Assembly: GCA_963791325.1 (NCBI GenBank)
Contig: CAWBRU010000003.1
Span: 365,291-429,290, forward strand
DNA: 64,000 nt
Reading direction: 5' to 3'
DNA from: JBEVJK01 sp963791325
GTDB taxonomy: Bacteria; Pseudomonadota; Alphaproteobacteria; Rhizobiales; Rhizobiaceae
A program made the translations under genes and the position numbers. The notes under the pieces were generated by a model. The model saw nothing but the letters and a program-made list of their open reading frames with translations. It did not search any database and was not told the DNA's origin. Numbering within the stretch: the stretch's first letter is position 1; each line of letters begins with the position of its first letter. Below, piece after piece: positions 1 through 9,678 of the stretch.

Positions 1-16
1 TTTGAGGACGGGGATC

Positions 17-1012
17 ATGATCGACCGCTTGGTGGCCATCTTCACCAACTCGTCCTCTCTGGTCGCCGTGCTGGTCGGCGTTGCCGCTTTTGCCACGCTC
101 TACTCGTTGGTGCCCGGCTTTGTTGCCAACCGGCTCAAGGATCGGATGAAGTCGGTTGCGATCGAGCGCGAGGAGCTGCGTGCCAAGCAGCGGGTTCGCC
201 TGGCGGCAGAGTCCGACCGCCGCCGCCATAACCTCCGCGACGAGGGCTCCGCACTCACCGGATTTGTCGAGCGCCTTGACTTGCGCCGCGCGCTGATCGA
301 CGAGGCGGCCCTGGGCCGGCTGCGCGCCGCCGGCTTCCGCGGCCAGAACCCGCTGACGCGCTTCCTGTTCTTCCGCCTGGTTCTGCCGCTGATATTCGCG
401 GCCGGGGCAGCCGCCGTTTTGTTCGGGCTCGGCGCGTTGGCTCAAGCGCCGCTGCCGATCAAGCTTCTGATCTGTGTCGGCGCGGCCTATGCAGGCTTCT
501 ATGCGCCGGTTCTCTATGTCCGCGACCGCGCCCAAAAGCGGCAGAAATCGATCGAGCGTGCCTGGCCGGACGCGCTCGACCTTCTGCTGATCTGTGTCGA
601 AGCGGGCATGTCGGTCGAGGCAGGGCTGCGCAAGGTGTCGGAAGAGATCGGCTCGCAATCCGTCGACCTCGCCGAGGAGTTCGTGCTCACCAATGCCGAA
701 CTGTCGTTCCTGCAGGAGCGGAGACTGGCCTATGAAAATCTGGGCACCCGCACCGGCCTCGGCACCGTCAAGGCCGTCGGGCAGGCGCTGATTCAGGCCG
801 AACGCTACGGCACACCCGTGGCGACAGCCTTGCGCGTGCTCGCCAACGACAGCCGCGAAACGCGCATGAACGAGGCGGAGAAGCGGGCGGCAGCGCTGCC
901 GCCGAAGCTGACGGTGCCGATGATCCTGTTCTTTCTGCCGGTGTTGTTCGCCGTCATTCTCGGTCCGGCGATCATGCGCGCCCTGGCCTATCAGCACGGC
1001 GGCACCATGTGA
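17..1012 (+). CDS. tadC: Tad pilus assembly inner-membrane protein TadC
   Basis: 331-residue type II secretion F-family protein, the inner-membrane platform of the Tad (Flp) pilus machine, working with the TadA ATPase and TadB. Hydrophobic segments lie near residues 10-30, 115-165 and at the C-terminus (about 290-320). The T2SSF domain spans roughly residues 180-305, with the typical stretch WPDALDLLLICVEAGMS. The ATG at 17 is preceded by a GAGGACGGGG-like ribosome site; the same frame is open to the window edge through a TTG at position 2, so a slightly longer form cannot be excluded. TadB is expected just upstream, outside the window. The next gene, tadD, faces it, so tadC ends its transcription unit here. 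Confidence 0.9.
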   Translation: MIDRLVAIFTNSSSLVAVLVGVAAFATLYSLVPGFVANRLKDRMKSVAIEREELRAKQRVRLAAESDRRRHNLRDEGSALTGFVERLDLRRALIDEAALGRLRAAGFRGQNPLTRFLFFRLVLPLIFAAGAAAVLFGLGALAQAPLPIKLLICVGAAYAGFYAPVLYVRDRAQKRQKSIERAWPDALDLLLICVEAGMSVEAGLRKVSEEIGSQSVDLAEEFVLTNAELSFLQERRLAYENLGTRTGLGTVKAVGQALIQAERYGTPVATALRVLANDSRETRMNEAEKRAAALPPKLTVPMILFFLPVLFAVILGPAIMRALAYQHGGTM

Positions 1013-1060
1013 GCCTGGCTGATCGCAGCCGGCCTGCTTGGCGCACTCCGGGCGTGATGC

Positions 1061-1882
1061 TCAATTCTGAGCCGGCTTATTCTTCCGCGTGTCTTCCTTC
1101 TTGAGCTCACCCCACGCGTTCTGCTGGGCCAGCATCTTGCGCAGGTAGGCGACGTTGGCCTCGGCCTGGTCGGCCGACAGCTCACGGCGTGCAATCCCCT
1201 CGGCCTCGTCGAAGCGGCCTTGCAGCCCGACCACCAGCGCCAGATTCTGGCGGACCCGGCTGTCGGCCCCCTGGCTCTTGGCGGCGTCGCGCAAATAGCG
1301 TTCGGCCGTCCGCAGGTCGCCTTCCAGCACGTAGGACATTCCGAGGTTTGAGAGCACGGAAGGCTCGCTCGGCTTGAGGTCGAGTGCCTTGCTGTAGAAA
1401 GCGCGGGCATCGGCCGGCTTGCCCAGCTGGTCGAGGATCGCACCTTCGGCCGAGAGCAGCCTCCAATCCGGATATTCCGGCGTCTGCGCCCGCCGGACGG
1501 CGTCGAGCGCCGGCTCGAATTGGCCGTCAGCCGCGAGCGCCTTGCCGTAAGCGGCAAGCACGATCCGATCCCTCGGTTCGGCGATGGCGAGCTTGCGCAT
1601 CACCGCCAGCGACTGGTCGGGATTGCCGTTCATCTGCAGCGCGTTGGCGTAGGCGAGTGCGGTGGTCTTGTCGGTCGGGTTGCGCGCATAAGCTTGACCG
1701 AGCGGGCCGATGGCGCGCTGCAATTCGACCGCCGTCAGCGCTTCGAGCCGTGGGGCGCCTGCCGTGATCGAGCCGGTGGTGATCTTATCCTTGGCGCAGC
1801 CGCTGAGGCCGAGCCCGATCGACGCGGCCACGAGCAGGGCTGTCAACCAACTGCCGTGCCACGCGCTGGTGCGCTGAGACAT
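1061..1882 (-). CDS. tadD: TadD-like tetratricopeptide-repeat lipoprotein
   Basis: 273 residues. The N-terminus is a lipoprotein signal (hydrophobic core, then LSGC lipobox near residue 29), so the mature protein should be membrane-anchored in the periplasm. The rest is alpha-helical TPR repeats (about residues 50-240; alanine/tyrosine pattern such as AYANALQMNGN and LSNLGMSYVLEGD). TadD proteins help outer-membrane secretin assembly of Tad pili. The gene is convergent with tadC, 48 bases between stops, rather than co-directional as in many tad loci. Its upstream region holds a CtrA-like sequence. Function rests on family and on the tadC neighbour. Confidence 0.85.
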   Translation of the reverse strand: MSQRTSAWHGSWLTALLVAASIGLGLSGCAKDKITTGSITAGAPRLEALTAVELQRAIGPLGQAYARNPTDKTTALAYANALQMNGNPDQSLAVMRKLAIAEPRDRIVLAAYGKALAADGQFEPALDAVRRAQTPEYPDWRLLSAEGAILDQLGKPADARAFYSKALDLKPSEPSVLSNLGMSYVLEGDLRTAERYLRDAAKSQGADSRVRQNLALVVGLQGRFDEAEGIARRELSADQAEANVAYLRKMLAQQNAWGELKKEDTRKNKPAQN

Positions 1883-1945
1883 CCCTTTTTGCCCTTCTGC
1901 CCATCGACGGTCGCCAGCCGTCTACCCATCGCCAGAAATATTCTG

Positions 1946-1966
1946 TTAACCCTAACGGATGGTTAA
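1946..1966. promoter_or_regulatory. candidate CtrA-type binding site
   Basis: Between the divergent tadD and aminopeptidase genes lies CTAA-N7-TTAA (1952-1966), one mismatch from the alphaproteobacterial CtrA consensus TTAA-N7-TTAA, with an extra half site TTAAC at 1946-1950. The segment is also a partial inverted repeat (GTTAACC ... GGTTAA). Pilus genes are CtrA targets in Caulobacter, which makes the position suggestive. No binding evidence exists here, and short AT-rich matches arise by chance. Confidence 0.35.
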
Positions 1967-2014
1967 AACGCACTGATTCGGCCGTGCGCCCGTTCGGTGC
2001 CAGGAAAGCCATCG

Positions 2015-3397
<1,383 letters not shown>

Positions 3398-3495
3398 TCG
3401 AAATGAGCAGAGGTCTCCCGAAGATCAGGCAGGAACAATGGATGAAGCGAGATGACGTCGCGAAGCAATGGCGTCGCGCTTAGGAGCTGACGGCC

Positions 3496-3909
3496 GTGTT
3501 TTACCATTCGATCGTCGATGAAACGGATCCGAAACAATTTGCGGAGACGATGTGGCCGATGGCGGTTCATCTTCGTCCTAGCCAAGCTCTCCGGCTTTGG
3601 CAGCAAGTTGCCTTGTCCGAGGTGCGCGCCGACGTGCCCGATCTCACCATGCGCCAGGTGGCGATCCTGATGACGATCTATCTGGATCCGCCGCCCCACA
3701 CGGTGCGCGGGCTGGCCGCCAAGCTCGGCGTCACCAAACCGGTGATCACCCGCGCGCTGGACACCATGGGTGCGCTGAAACTGGTGTCGCGCCATCGCGA
3801 TGAGCGCGACCGTCGCAACGTGCTGGTCAAGCGCACGGTGGACGGCGCCCTCTTCGTCGAGCGGCTTGGCGACGTCATCATCGCCAAAGGCGGGGAACTG
3901 CCGCTGTGA
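3496..3909 (+). CDS. MarR-family transcriptional regulator
   Basis: 137 residues with a winged helix-turn-helix typical of MarR: recognition region AKLGVTKPVITRALDTMG (about residues 75-92) followed by a charged wing RHRDERDRRNVLV. Members are dimeric repressors released by small ligands. The start is GTG at 3496, with TAGGAG 9 bases upstream. Its stop overlaps the GTG start of the NlpC/P60 gene (GTGA), so the two are translationally coupled and the regulator probably shares an mRNA with the hydrolase. The ligand is unknown. Confidence 0.85.
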   Translation: MFYHSIVDETDPKQFAETMWPMAVHLRPSQALRLWQQVALSEVRADVPDLTMRQVAILMTIYLDPPPHTVRGLAAKLGVTKPVITRALDTMGALKLVSRHRDERDRRNVLVKRTVDGALFVERLGDVIIAKGGELPL

Positions 3910-4763
3910 GCCCGCGTGACGGCCGCCTGCATGCGTTCCGGCAGGATCTGGCCGATGAACGGCTGGCCGGAGAGGTCGAGGCCGAACGATTCGTAGCCGG
4001 CAGAGCGGCGACGGTCGCGGTGCCGGTCGCCGATCTGCGCCGCGAGCCGCGGCCCGATGCCGGCTTGAGCACGCAACTCCTGCTCGGCGACCCCGTGCGC
4101 GTCTACGAGGAAAGGGAAGGCTGGGCCTGGCTCCAAAGCGAGCGCGACGGCTATGTCGGCTACGCCGGCGCCGGCGCGCTGGGACCCGTCCCGACGTCGC
4201 TGCCGAGCCATATCGTGCGGGTGCCGCGCACCTTCGTCTATCCCGGCCCGGATCTCAAATCGCCGCCGCTGGCGACGCTTTCCCTGGGGGCCCGGCTGCG
4301 GGTGAGCGACCGCGCCGAGACCCGCGGAACGGCCTACGCTATCCTGGCCGGCGGCGGCGCCGTCGTGGCCGGACATGTTGCCGGGCTCGGCGATCCGCCG
4401 GTCCAGGATTATGTTGCGGTTGCCGAGAGCCTGCTCGGCACGCCCTATCTATGGGGTGGCGCCAGCGCGTTCGGATTGGATTGCTCGGGTCTGGTTCAGC
4501 TTGCCATGCACATGGCCGGCCGTCCGGTGCCGCGCGACAGCGACATGCAGGCCGCAGCGATCGGGGCCGCGCTCGACCCCGCCGGCGGTTTGCAACGGGG
4601 CGACCTGGTGTTCTGGAAGGGCCATGTGGCGATGCTTACGGATCCGGAGACGATCCTCCACGCCAGCGGCCACAGCATGCAGGTGTCGCGCGAGGCTTTC
4701 GCCGAGGCCAAGCAGCGCATCGCTTATCTCTACGGCGTGCCGACCGGCTTTCGCCGCCCCTGA
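3906..4763 (+). CDS. NlpC/P60 cell-wall peptidase with SH3-like domains
   Basis: 285 residues. Residues 30-150 resemble bacterial SH3-like modules (VPVADLRREPRPDA, then VRVPRTFVYPGP), which bind cell-wall peptides. Residues 165-280 form the NlpC/P60 cysteine peptidase: the catalytic Cys lies in FGLDCSGLVQ, the His in WKGHVAMLTD, with a further polar residue in HASGHS. Such enzymes cut gamma-glutamyl-diaminopimelate or related muropeptide bonds, fitting peptide recycling next to an aminopeptidase. No signal peptide is evident, so it may act on cytosolic peptides. Its GTG start overlaps the MarR stop. Its TGA abuts the stop of the convergent dehydrogenase. Confidence 0.9.
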   Translation: MSPRDGRLHAFRQDLADERLAGEVEAERFVAGRAATVAVPVADLRREPRPDAGLSTQLLLGDPVRVYEEREGWAWLQSERDGYVGYAGAGALGPVPTSLPSHIVRVPRTFVYPGPDLKSPPLATLSLGARLRVSDRAETRGTAYAILAGGGAVVAGHVAGLGDPPVQDYVAVAESLLGTPYLWGGASAFGLDCSGLVQLAMHMAGRPVPRDSDMQAAAIGAALDPAGGLQRGDLVFWKGHVAMLTDPETILHASGHSMQVSREAFAEAKQRIAYLYGVPTGFRRP

Positions 4764-5705
4764 TCAGTACCCCGCCGCCCGGTCGACCACATTGCCGAGC
4801 GGCTCGCCCCGCTCGAGCGCGTCCATCTGCGCAAGCATCAGCGGAACCAGATGATTGGGGTCGGACGTAGCCGCCGCATGCGGCGTCATCAGCACCTTCG
4901 GATGGTTCCAGAGCCGGCTCTCCTTGGGCAGCGGCTCGACTTCGAACACGTCGAGGCTCGCTTCCTTCAAGGTGGCGTCATCGAGCGCGCGTAGGATGTC
5001 GTCATCGCGCTGCAGCCGGCCGCGGCCGGCGCTGATCAGCACCGCGCCGCCAATTCCGTTGCGCTGGCGCAATTGCCGCAGCAGCTCATAGTCGATGATG
5101 CCTTCGGTTTCGGCGGTCAGCGGCAGCAGCACCACCAGGATGTCGGTGGCGTTGAGGAACGGGATCAGGCCGCGCTCGCCATGAAAAACGGCGACATCGG
5201 TCATCGCGGTCTCGCGGCGCGTCCAGCCATTGACGCGGAACCGCAGCTTGAGCAAGGCGGTCGCCGCCGCGCGGCCCAGCTGACCGAATCCCATAATGCC
5301 CACGGCGATGTCGCTCGCCACCCGCTGCGGCGCTTCATGCCAGACCTGCCGGCCCTGCTGGCTGCGGTAGAGCAGGCCCTGGCGGTGATGGTCGAGCACC
5401 CGCCAGACCACGTATTCGGTCATATGCTGGGCGAGATTGTCTGCGACGACGCGCACGATCGGCACGTCGGGCACCGTGCGGTCCTGCATCAGGTGGTCGA
5501 CGCCGGCCCCGATCGAAAACACGGCGCGCAGATTAGGCAGCCGGGAGAGCAGATTGGCCGGCTGCTTCCAGACCACGGCATAGGTGATGGTCGGATCGTC
5601 GGGGCGGTCCGGCTCCAGGGCGACGCTGCGCTCGGCCGAAAGCAGTTCGTGCCAGCGCTGCGGGTGAAACCCGGTCACGGCAAGCAGGATGCGGCCTTTG
5701 TCCAT
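4764..5705 (-). CDS. D-2-hydroxyacid dehydrogenase, glyoxylate/hydroxypyruvate reductase A type
   Basis: 313-residue NAD(P)H-dependent reductase of the D-isomer-specific 2-hydroxyacid dehydrogenase family, closest in layout to GhrA. The dinucleotide fold is GIMGFGQLGRA (about residues 138-148). Catalytic residues are visible: Arg in SAGRG, Glu in FEVEPLP and His in TPHAAA. GhrA reduces glyoxylate and hydroxypyruvate in the cytosol. The gene stands alone on the minus strand. Its stop codon directly adjoins that of the NlpC/P60 gene with no spacer (TGATCA at 4761-4766). The substrate is inferred from family only. Confidence 0.88.
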   Translation of the reverse strand: MDKGRILLAVTGFHPQRWHELLSAERSVALEPDRPDDPTITYAVVWKQPANLLSRLPNLRAVFSIGAGVDHLMQDRTVPDVPIVRVVADNLAQHMTEYVVWRVLDHHRQGLLYRSQQGRQVWHEAPQRVASDIAVGIMGFGQLGRAAATALLKLRFRVNGWTRRETAMTDVAVFHGERGLIPFLNATDILVVLLPLTAETEGIIDYELLRQLRQRNGIGGAVLISAGRGRLQRDDDILRALDDATLKEASLDVFEVEPLPKESRLWNHPKVLMTPHAAATSDPNHLVPLMLAQMDALERGEPLGNVVDRAAGY

Positions 5706-5768
5706 CGACGGTCTGAGCTCCTCGGCCAGGAGACAGATGCTAAAGCCAGCCCGGCGACCGCGAAAGCC

Positions 5769-7400
5769 CTATTGGCTGACTGCGGCAGTGGGAGCGGTCT
5801 CGATGCGGAACGCGGCCGAAATCAGCGCCTTGGTGTAGTCGCTGCGCGGCTGCTCGAAGATCTGCTGCGCCGGACCATATTCGACCACCTTGCCGTTGCG
5901 CATCACCATGACCTCGTTGGCCAAGGCGCGGATCACCTTGAGATCGTGGCTGATGAACAGATAGGCAAGGTCGTGCTTGGCCTGCAGGGCGCGCAACAGA
6001 TCGACAACCTGCGCCTGGACGCTCATGTCGAGCGCCGAAGTCGGCTCGTCGAGCATGACGAAGCGTGGATTGAGCACCATAGCGCGGGCAATCGCGATGC
6101 GCTGGCGCTGACCGCCGGAAAATTCGTGCGGATAGCGGTGGCGCGTCGCCGGATCGAGCCCGACCTCGCCCATCGCCGCAATCACTTTCTGGTCGCGCGC
6201 GTCGCCCGTCAGCCGCGGCTCGTGGATCTTCAGGCCTTCCTCGATGATCTCGGACACCGACATGCGCGGACTAAGCGAGCCGAACGGGTCTTGAAAGACG
6301 ATCTGCAGCTGGCGTCGAAGCGGGCGCATCTCACTGAACGACAGGCGTTCGATGTCTTGGCCGTCGAAGCGGATCGCGCCGGTCGAGGAGATCATCCGCG
6401 ACAGCGCCAAGCCAAGCGTCGTCTTGCCGGAACCGGATTCGCCGACCACTCCGAGCGTCTGGCCGGCGCGCACCGCGACATCGATGCCGTCGACGGCTTT
6501 GACATGGTCGACGACGCGCCGGAAGAAGCCCTGCTTGATCGGAAACCACACCTTCACGTCCTTGCCCGCCATCACTACGGGAGCGCTCCGGTCGGCGGCG
6601 GGCGGCTGTCCCTTCGGCTCGGCGGCGAGCAGGTGGCGCGTATAAGCATGCTGCGGGTGCTCGAAGATTGCTTTCGTCGGCCCGCTCTCGACGATCCGGC
6701 CCTTCGTCATCACGCAGACGCGGTCGGCGATCTTGCGCACGATGCCGAGATCGTGGGTGATGAACAGCATTGCCATGCGCTTGCGCTGCTTGAGCCCCGC
6801 AAGCAGCTCCAGAATCTGCGCCTGCACGGTGACATCGAGCGCGGTGGTCGGCTCGTCGGCGATCAACAGCTCGGGCTCGTTGGCGAGCGCCATGGCGATC
6901 ATCACCCGCTGCCGCTGGCCGCCCGACAGCTGGTGCGGATAGGCATCGAGCCGCTTCTCGGGGTCGCGGATGCCGACTTCCTTGAGCAGCGCCAAAGTCC
7001 GGGCCCGGGCTTCCGCGTCGCGCAGCCCCTGGTGCAGCTTGAGCACCTCGGCGATCTGTCGCTCGATGGTGTGCAACGGATTGAGCGACGTCATCGGCTC
7101 CTGGAAGATCATGGTAATCTTGTTGCCGCGCACCTTGCGCAGCTGGCGGTCGCTCATCGCCAGCAGATTGTCGCCGCCGAACAGGATCTCTCCAGACGGA
7201 TGGCTGGCCGGCGGATAGGGCAGCAGCTTGAGCACCGAGAGCGCGGTGACCGACTTGCCCGAGCCGGACTCGCCGACCAGCGCCACGGTCTCGCCCGCGG
7301 CCACGTCGAAGGAGACATGGTCGACCGCCCGGGACGCCTGCTCGCCTTGGGTGAAGTCGACCGACAGGTCGCGCACGGAGAGAAGAGCGGGCTTGGTCAT
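5769..7400 (-). CDS. yejF: peptide ABC transporter, double ATP-binding protein YejF
   Basis: 543 residues with two complete ABC ATPase halves in one chain. Half one has Walker A GESGSGKS (about residue 40), signature LSGGQRQR and Walker B LLIADEP. Half two has GESGSGKTT (about residue 320), FSGGQRQR and VMLDEPTSALD. This is the YejF/GsiA-type energiser of oligopeptide importers (in E. coli, YejABEF takes up peptides including microcin C). It is the last gene of a five-gene minus-strand operon, and its ATG overlaps the yejE stop by four bases (ATGA). Confidence 0.93.
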   Translation of the reverse strand: MTKPALLSVRDLSVDFTQGEQASRAVDHVSFDVAAGETVALVGESGSGKSVTALSVLKLLPYPPASHPSGEILFGGDNLLAMSDRQLRKVRGNKITMIFQEPMTSLNPLHTIERQIAEVLKLHQGLRDAEARARTLALLKEVGIRDPEKRLDAYPHQLSGGQRQRVMIAMALANEPELLIADEPTTALDVTVQAQILELLAGLKQRKRMAMLFITHDLGIVRKIADRVCVMTKGRIVESGPTKAIFEHPQHAYTRHLLAAEPKGQPPAADRSAPVVMAGKDVKVWFPIKQGFFRRVVDHVKAVDGIDVAVRAGQTLGVVGESGSGKTTLGLALSRMISSTGAIRFDGQDIERLSFSEMRPLRRQLQIVFQDPFGSLSPRMSVSEIIEEGLKIHEPRLTGDARDQKVIAAMGEVGLDPATRHRYPHEFSGGQRQRIAIARAMVLNPRFVMLDEPTSALDMSVQAQVVDLLRALQAKHDLAYLFISHDLKVIRALANEVMVMRNGKVVEYGPAQQIFEQPRSDYTKALISAAFRIETAPTAAVSQ

Positions 7401-8548
7401 CTGAACGTCTTGCGCGGATCGAAGGCGTCGCGGGTGGCCTCGCCGATGAAGATCAGCAGCGACAGCATGATCGACAGCGTGAAGAAACCCGTCATGCCGA
7501 GCCAGGGCGCATTCAAGTTGCGTTGGCCCTGCTTCAACAGCTCGCCGAGCGAGGCCGAGCCTGGCGGCAGGCCGAAGCCCAGGAAGTCGAGCGAGGTGAG
7601 CGTCGAAATCGAACCATTGAGGATGAACGGCAGGAAGGTCAGCGTCGCCACCATCGCATTGGGCAGGAGGTGGCGATACATGATGGTGAGGTTGGGGACA
7701 CCGAGCGCACGCGCTGCATTGACATATTCGAAGTTGCGGGCGCGCAGGAACTCGGCGCGAACCACGCCGACCAGCGCCACCCAGGAAAAGGCCAGCATGA
7801 TGCCGAGCAGGATGAAGAAGCCCGGCGGCAGCACGGCCGAGATGATCAGGATCAGGTAGAGCACCGGGATCGCCGACCAGATCTCGATGAAGCGCTGGAA
7901 GCTGAGGTCGGTCCAGCCTCCGAAATAGCCCTGCACCGCACCCGCGCCCACTCCGATCACGGTCGCGGCGAGCGTCAGCGTCAGTCCGAACAGGACCGAG
8001 ATGCGAAAGCCGTAGATGACCCGCGCCAGAACGTCGCGCGCCTGATCGTCTGTGCCCAGCCAGTTCCAGTTGCCGAGCGTGCAGTTCTCATCCTCGACAC
8101 CCTTTGGGTAGCGGCTGCAGCGCGTCTCCCGGTCGTAGAGCCAGGACGGCTTTGCCGGAGCGGCCGCGGGGATGTCGTTGTTGACGGTGCGGTAGGAGTA
8201 GCGGATCGGTGGCCAGATCAGCCAGCCATTGGCCTCGATCTCATCCGCAATCACCGGGTCCCGATAGTCGGTCACCGCATAGAAGCCGCCGAACTTCTCT
8301 TCGGGGTAGTCGACGACCACCGGAAACAGCAGCTCGCCCTTATAGAAGGCGATCAGCGGCCGATCATTGGCGATGAACTCGGCAAACAGCGACAGCACGA
8401 ACAGCACCAGGAAGATCGCCAGCGACCAGGCACCCCGCCGATTGGCCTTGAAACTCCGCCAGCGGCGCTGGTTGAGGGGCGAAAGCCAGGGACGCGCGGT
8501 GGCCTCGCGCATGGTCTCGACCGCCGCTTTGGCCTGGATGTCCGACAT
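7397..8548 (-). CDS. yejE: peptide ABC transporter permease YejE
   Basis: 383-residue inner-membrane permease. After a cytosolic N-terminus there is one membrane span (about residues 40-60), a long periplasmic loop with the YejE-type insert (residues 65-165), and then the binding-protein-dependent transport core with five spans (about 175-370). The EAA-loop-like region is near NAARALGVPNLTIMYRH, which contacts the ATPase. The start codon overlaps the yejB stop by one base (TGATG). It pairs with YejB to form the import channel. Confidence 0.92.
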   Translation of the reverse strand: MSDIQAKAAVETMREATARPWLSPLNQRRWRSFKANRRGAWSLAIFLVLFVLSLFAEFIANDRPLIAFYKGELLFPVVVDYPEEKFGGFYAVTDYRDPVIADEIEANGWLIWPPIRYSYRTVNNDIPAAAPAKPSWLYDRETRCSRYPKGVEDENCTLGNWNWLGTDDQARDVLARVIYGFRISVLFGLTLTLAATVIGVGAGAVQGYFGGWTDLSFQRFIEIWSAIPVLYLILIISAVLPPGFFILLGIMLAFSWVALVGVVRAEFLRARNFEYVNAARALGVPNLTIMYRHLLPNAMVATLTFLPFILNGSISTLTSLDFLGFGLPPGSASLGELLKQGQRNLNAPWLGMTGFFTLSIMLSLLIFIGEATRDAFDPRKTFR

Positions 8549-9639
8549 CAGACATCCCTCCGCTCGAAATCGATGCGCGGATCGATCCAGGTGTAGATCA
8601 GATCCGACAGCAGATTGATGAACAGTCCGAGCAGGGAGAAGATGTAGAGGTTGGCGAACACCACGGGATAATCACGGTCGAGCACCGAGCGGTAGCCGAG
8701 CAGTCCGAGGCCGTCGAGCGAGAAGATGTTCTCGATCAACAGCGAGCCGGTGAAAAACGCCGAGATGAAGGCCCCGGGGAAACCGGCGATGACGATCAGC
8801 ATCGCGTTGCGGAAGACGTGGCCATAGAGGACGCGCCGCTGCGAAAGCCCCTTGGCGCGCGCCGTCGTCACATATTGCTTGCGGATCTCGTCGAGGAAGG
8901 AGTTCTTGGTCAGCAGGGTGGTGGTGGCGAAGGCCGACAGCACCATTGCCGTCAGCGGCAGGGTCAGGTGCCATAAGTAGTCGAGGATCTTCTGCGGCCA
9001 GCTCAGCTGGTCGAAATTCTCCGACACCAGACCGCGCAGCGGGAACCAGTCCCAGAACGAGCCGCCGGCAAACAGCACCATCAGGAGGATGGCGAACAGG
9101 AAGCCGGGGATGGCGTAGCCGATGATGACGATGCCGCTGGTCCAGACGTCGAAGGAGGAGCCGTCTTGGACGGCCTTGCGGATGCCGAGCGGGATCGAGA
9201 TCAGATAGGACAGCAGCGTGATCCACAGGCCGATCGAGACCGACACCGGCATTTTCTCCAGGATCAGATCGAGCACCGAGATCTTGCGGAAGAAGCTCTC
9301 GCCGAAGTCGAAGCGCAAATAATCCCACAGCATGCCGAAGAAGCGCTGCAGCGGCGGCTTGTCGAAGCCGAACTGCTGTTCCAGCTTGGCGATGAACTCC
9401 GGGTCGAGCCCCTGCGCGCCGCGATAGCGCGACGAGCTTTCCGCCCCGGGGTCGAACGTGCCGCCTGCCGCATCGTTGCCGCCGCCCGACAGCGCATCGC
9501 CGGTCTGGCCCTGCAGCTTCGCGATCACCTGCTCGACCGGACCGCCGGGAGCGAACTGGATCACCACGAACGATATCGCCATGATGCCGAACAGCGTCGG
9601 CACCATCAACAGCAGGCGGCGCAGGATATAGGCGCCCAT
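8548..9639 (-). CDS. yejB: peptide ABC transporter permease YejB
   Basis: 363-residue permease of the dipeptide/oligopeptide class (OppB-like). The N-terminal span (MGAYILRRLLLMVPTLFGIM) and the OppB-type N-terminal region are followed by a periplasmic insert (about residues 45-100) and the transport core. TTARAKGLSQRRVLYGH is the cytosolic coupling helix. The insert makes it longer than OppB, as is usual for YejB. A 39-base gap separates it from the binding-protein gene upstream, so it belongs to the same operon. Confidence 0.92.
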   Translation of the reverse strand: MGAYILRRLLLMVPTLFGIMAISFVVIQFAPGGPVEQVIAKLQGQTGDALSGGGNDAAGGTFDPGAESSSRYRGAQGLDPEFIAKLEQQFGFDKPPLQRFFGMLWDYLRFDFGESFFRKISVLDLILEKMPVSVSIGLWITLLSYLISIPLGIRKAVQDGSSFDVWTSGIVIIGYAIPGFLFAILLMVLFAGGSFWDWFPLRGLVSENFDQLSWPQKILDYLWHLTLPLTAMVLSAFATTTLLTKNSFLDEIRKQYVTTARAKGLSQRRVLYGHVFRNAMLIVIAGFPGAFISAFFTGSLLIENIFSLDGLGLLGYRSVLDRDYPVVFANLYIFSLLGLFINLLSDLIYTWIDPRIDFERRDV

Positions 9640-9678
9640 CAGCAGGCGGTCTCCCGTTCGGGGCGGGACGGAAAAGCG

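Noticed and set aside
5073..7859. A 928-codon open frame on the plus strand antisense to yejF, with similar long frames at 9166-11586 (+), 43117-45870 (-) and 47024-49564 (-)
   Set aside because: They are antisense shadows of well-supported genes, caused by high GC at third codon positions; no family motif, start signal or domain is present.
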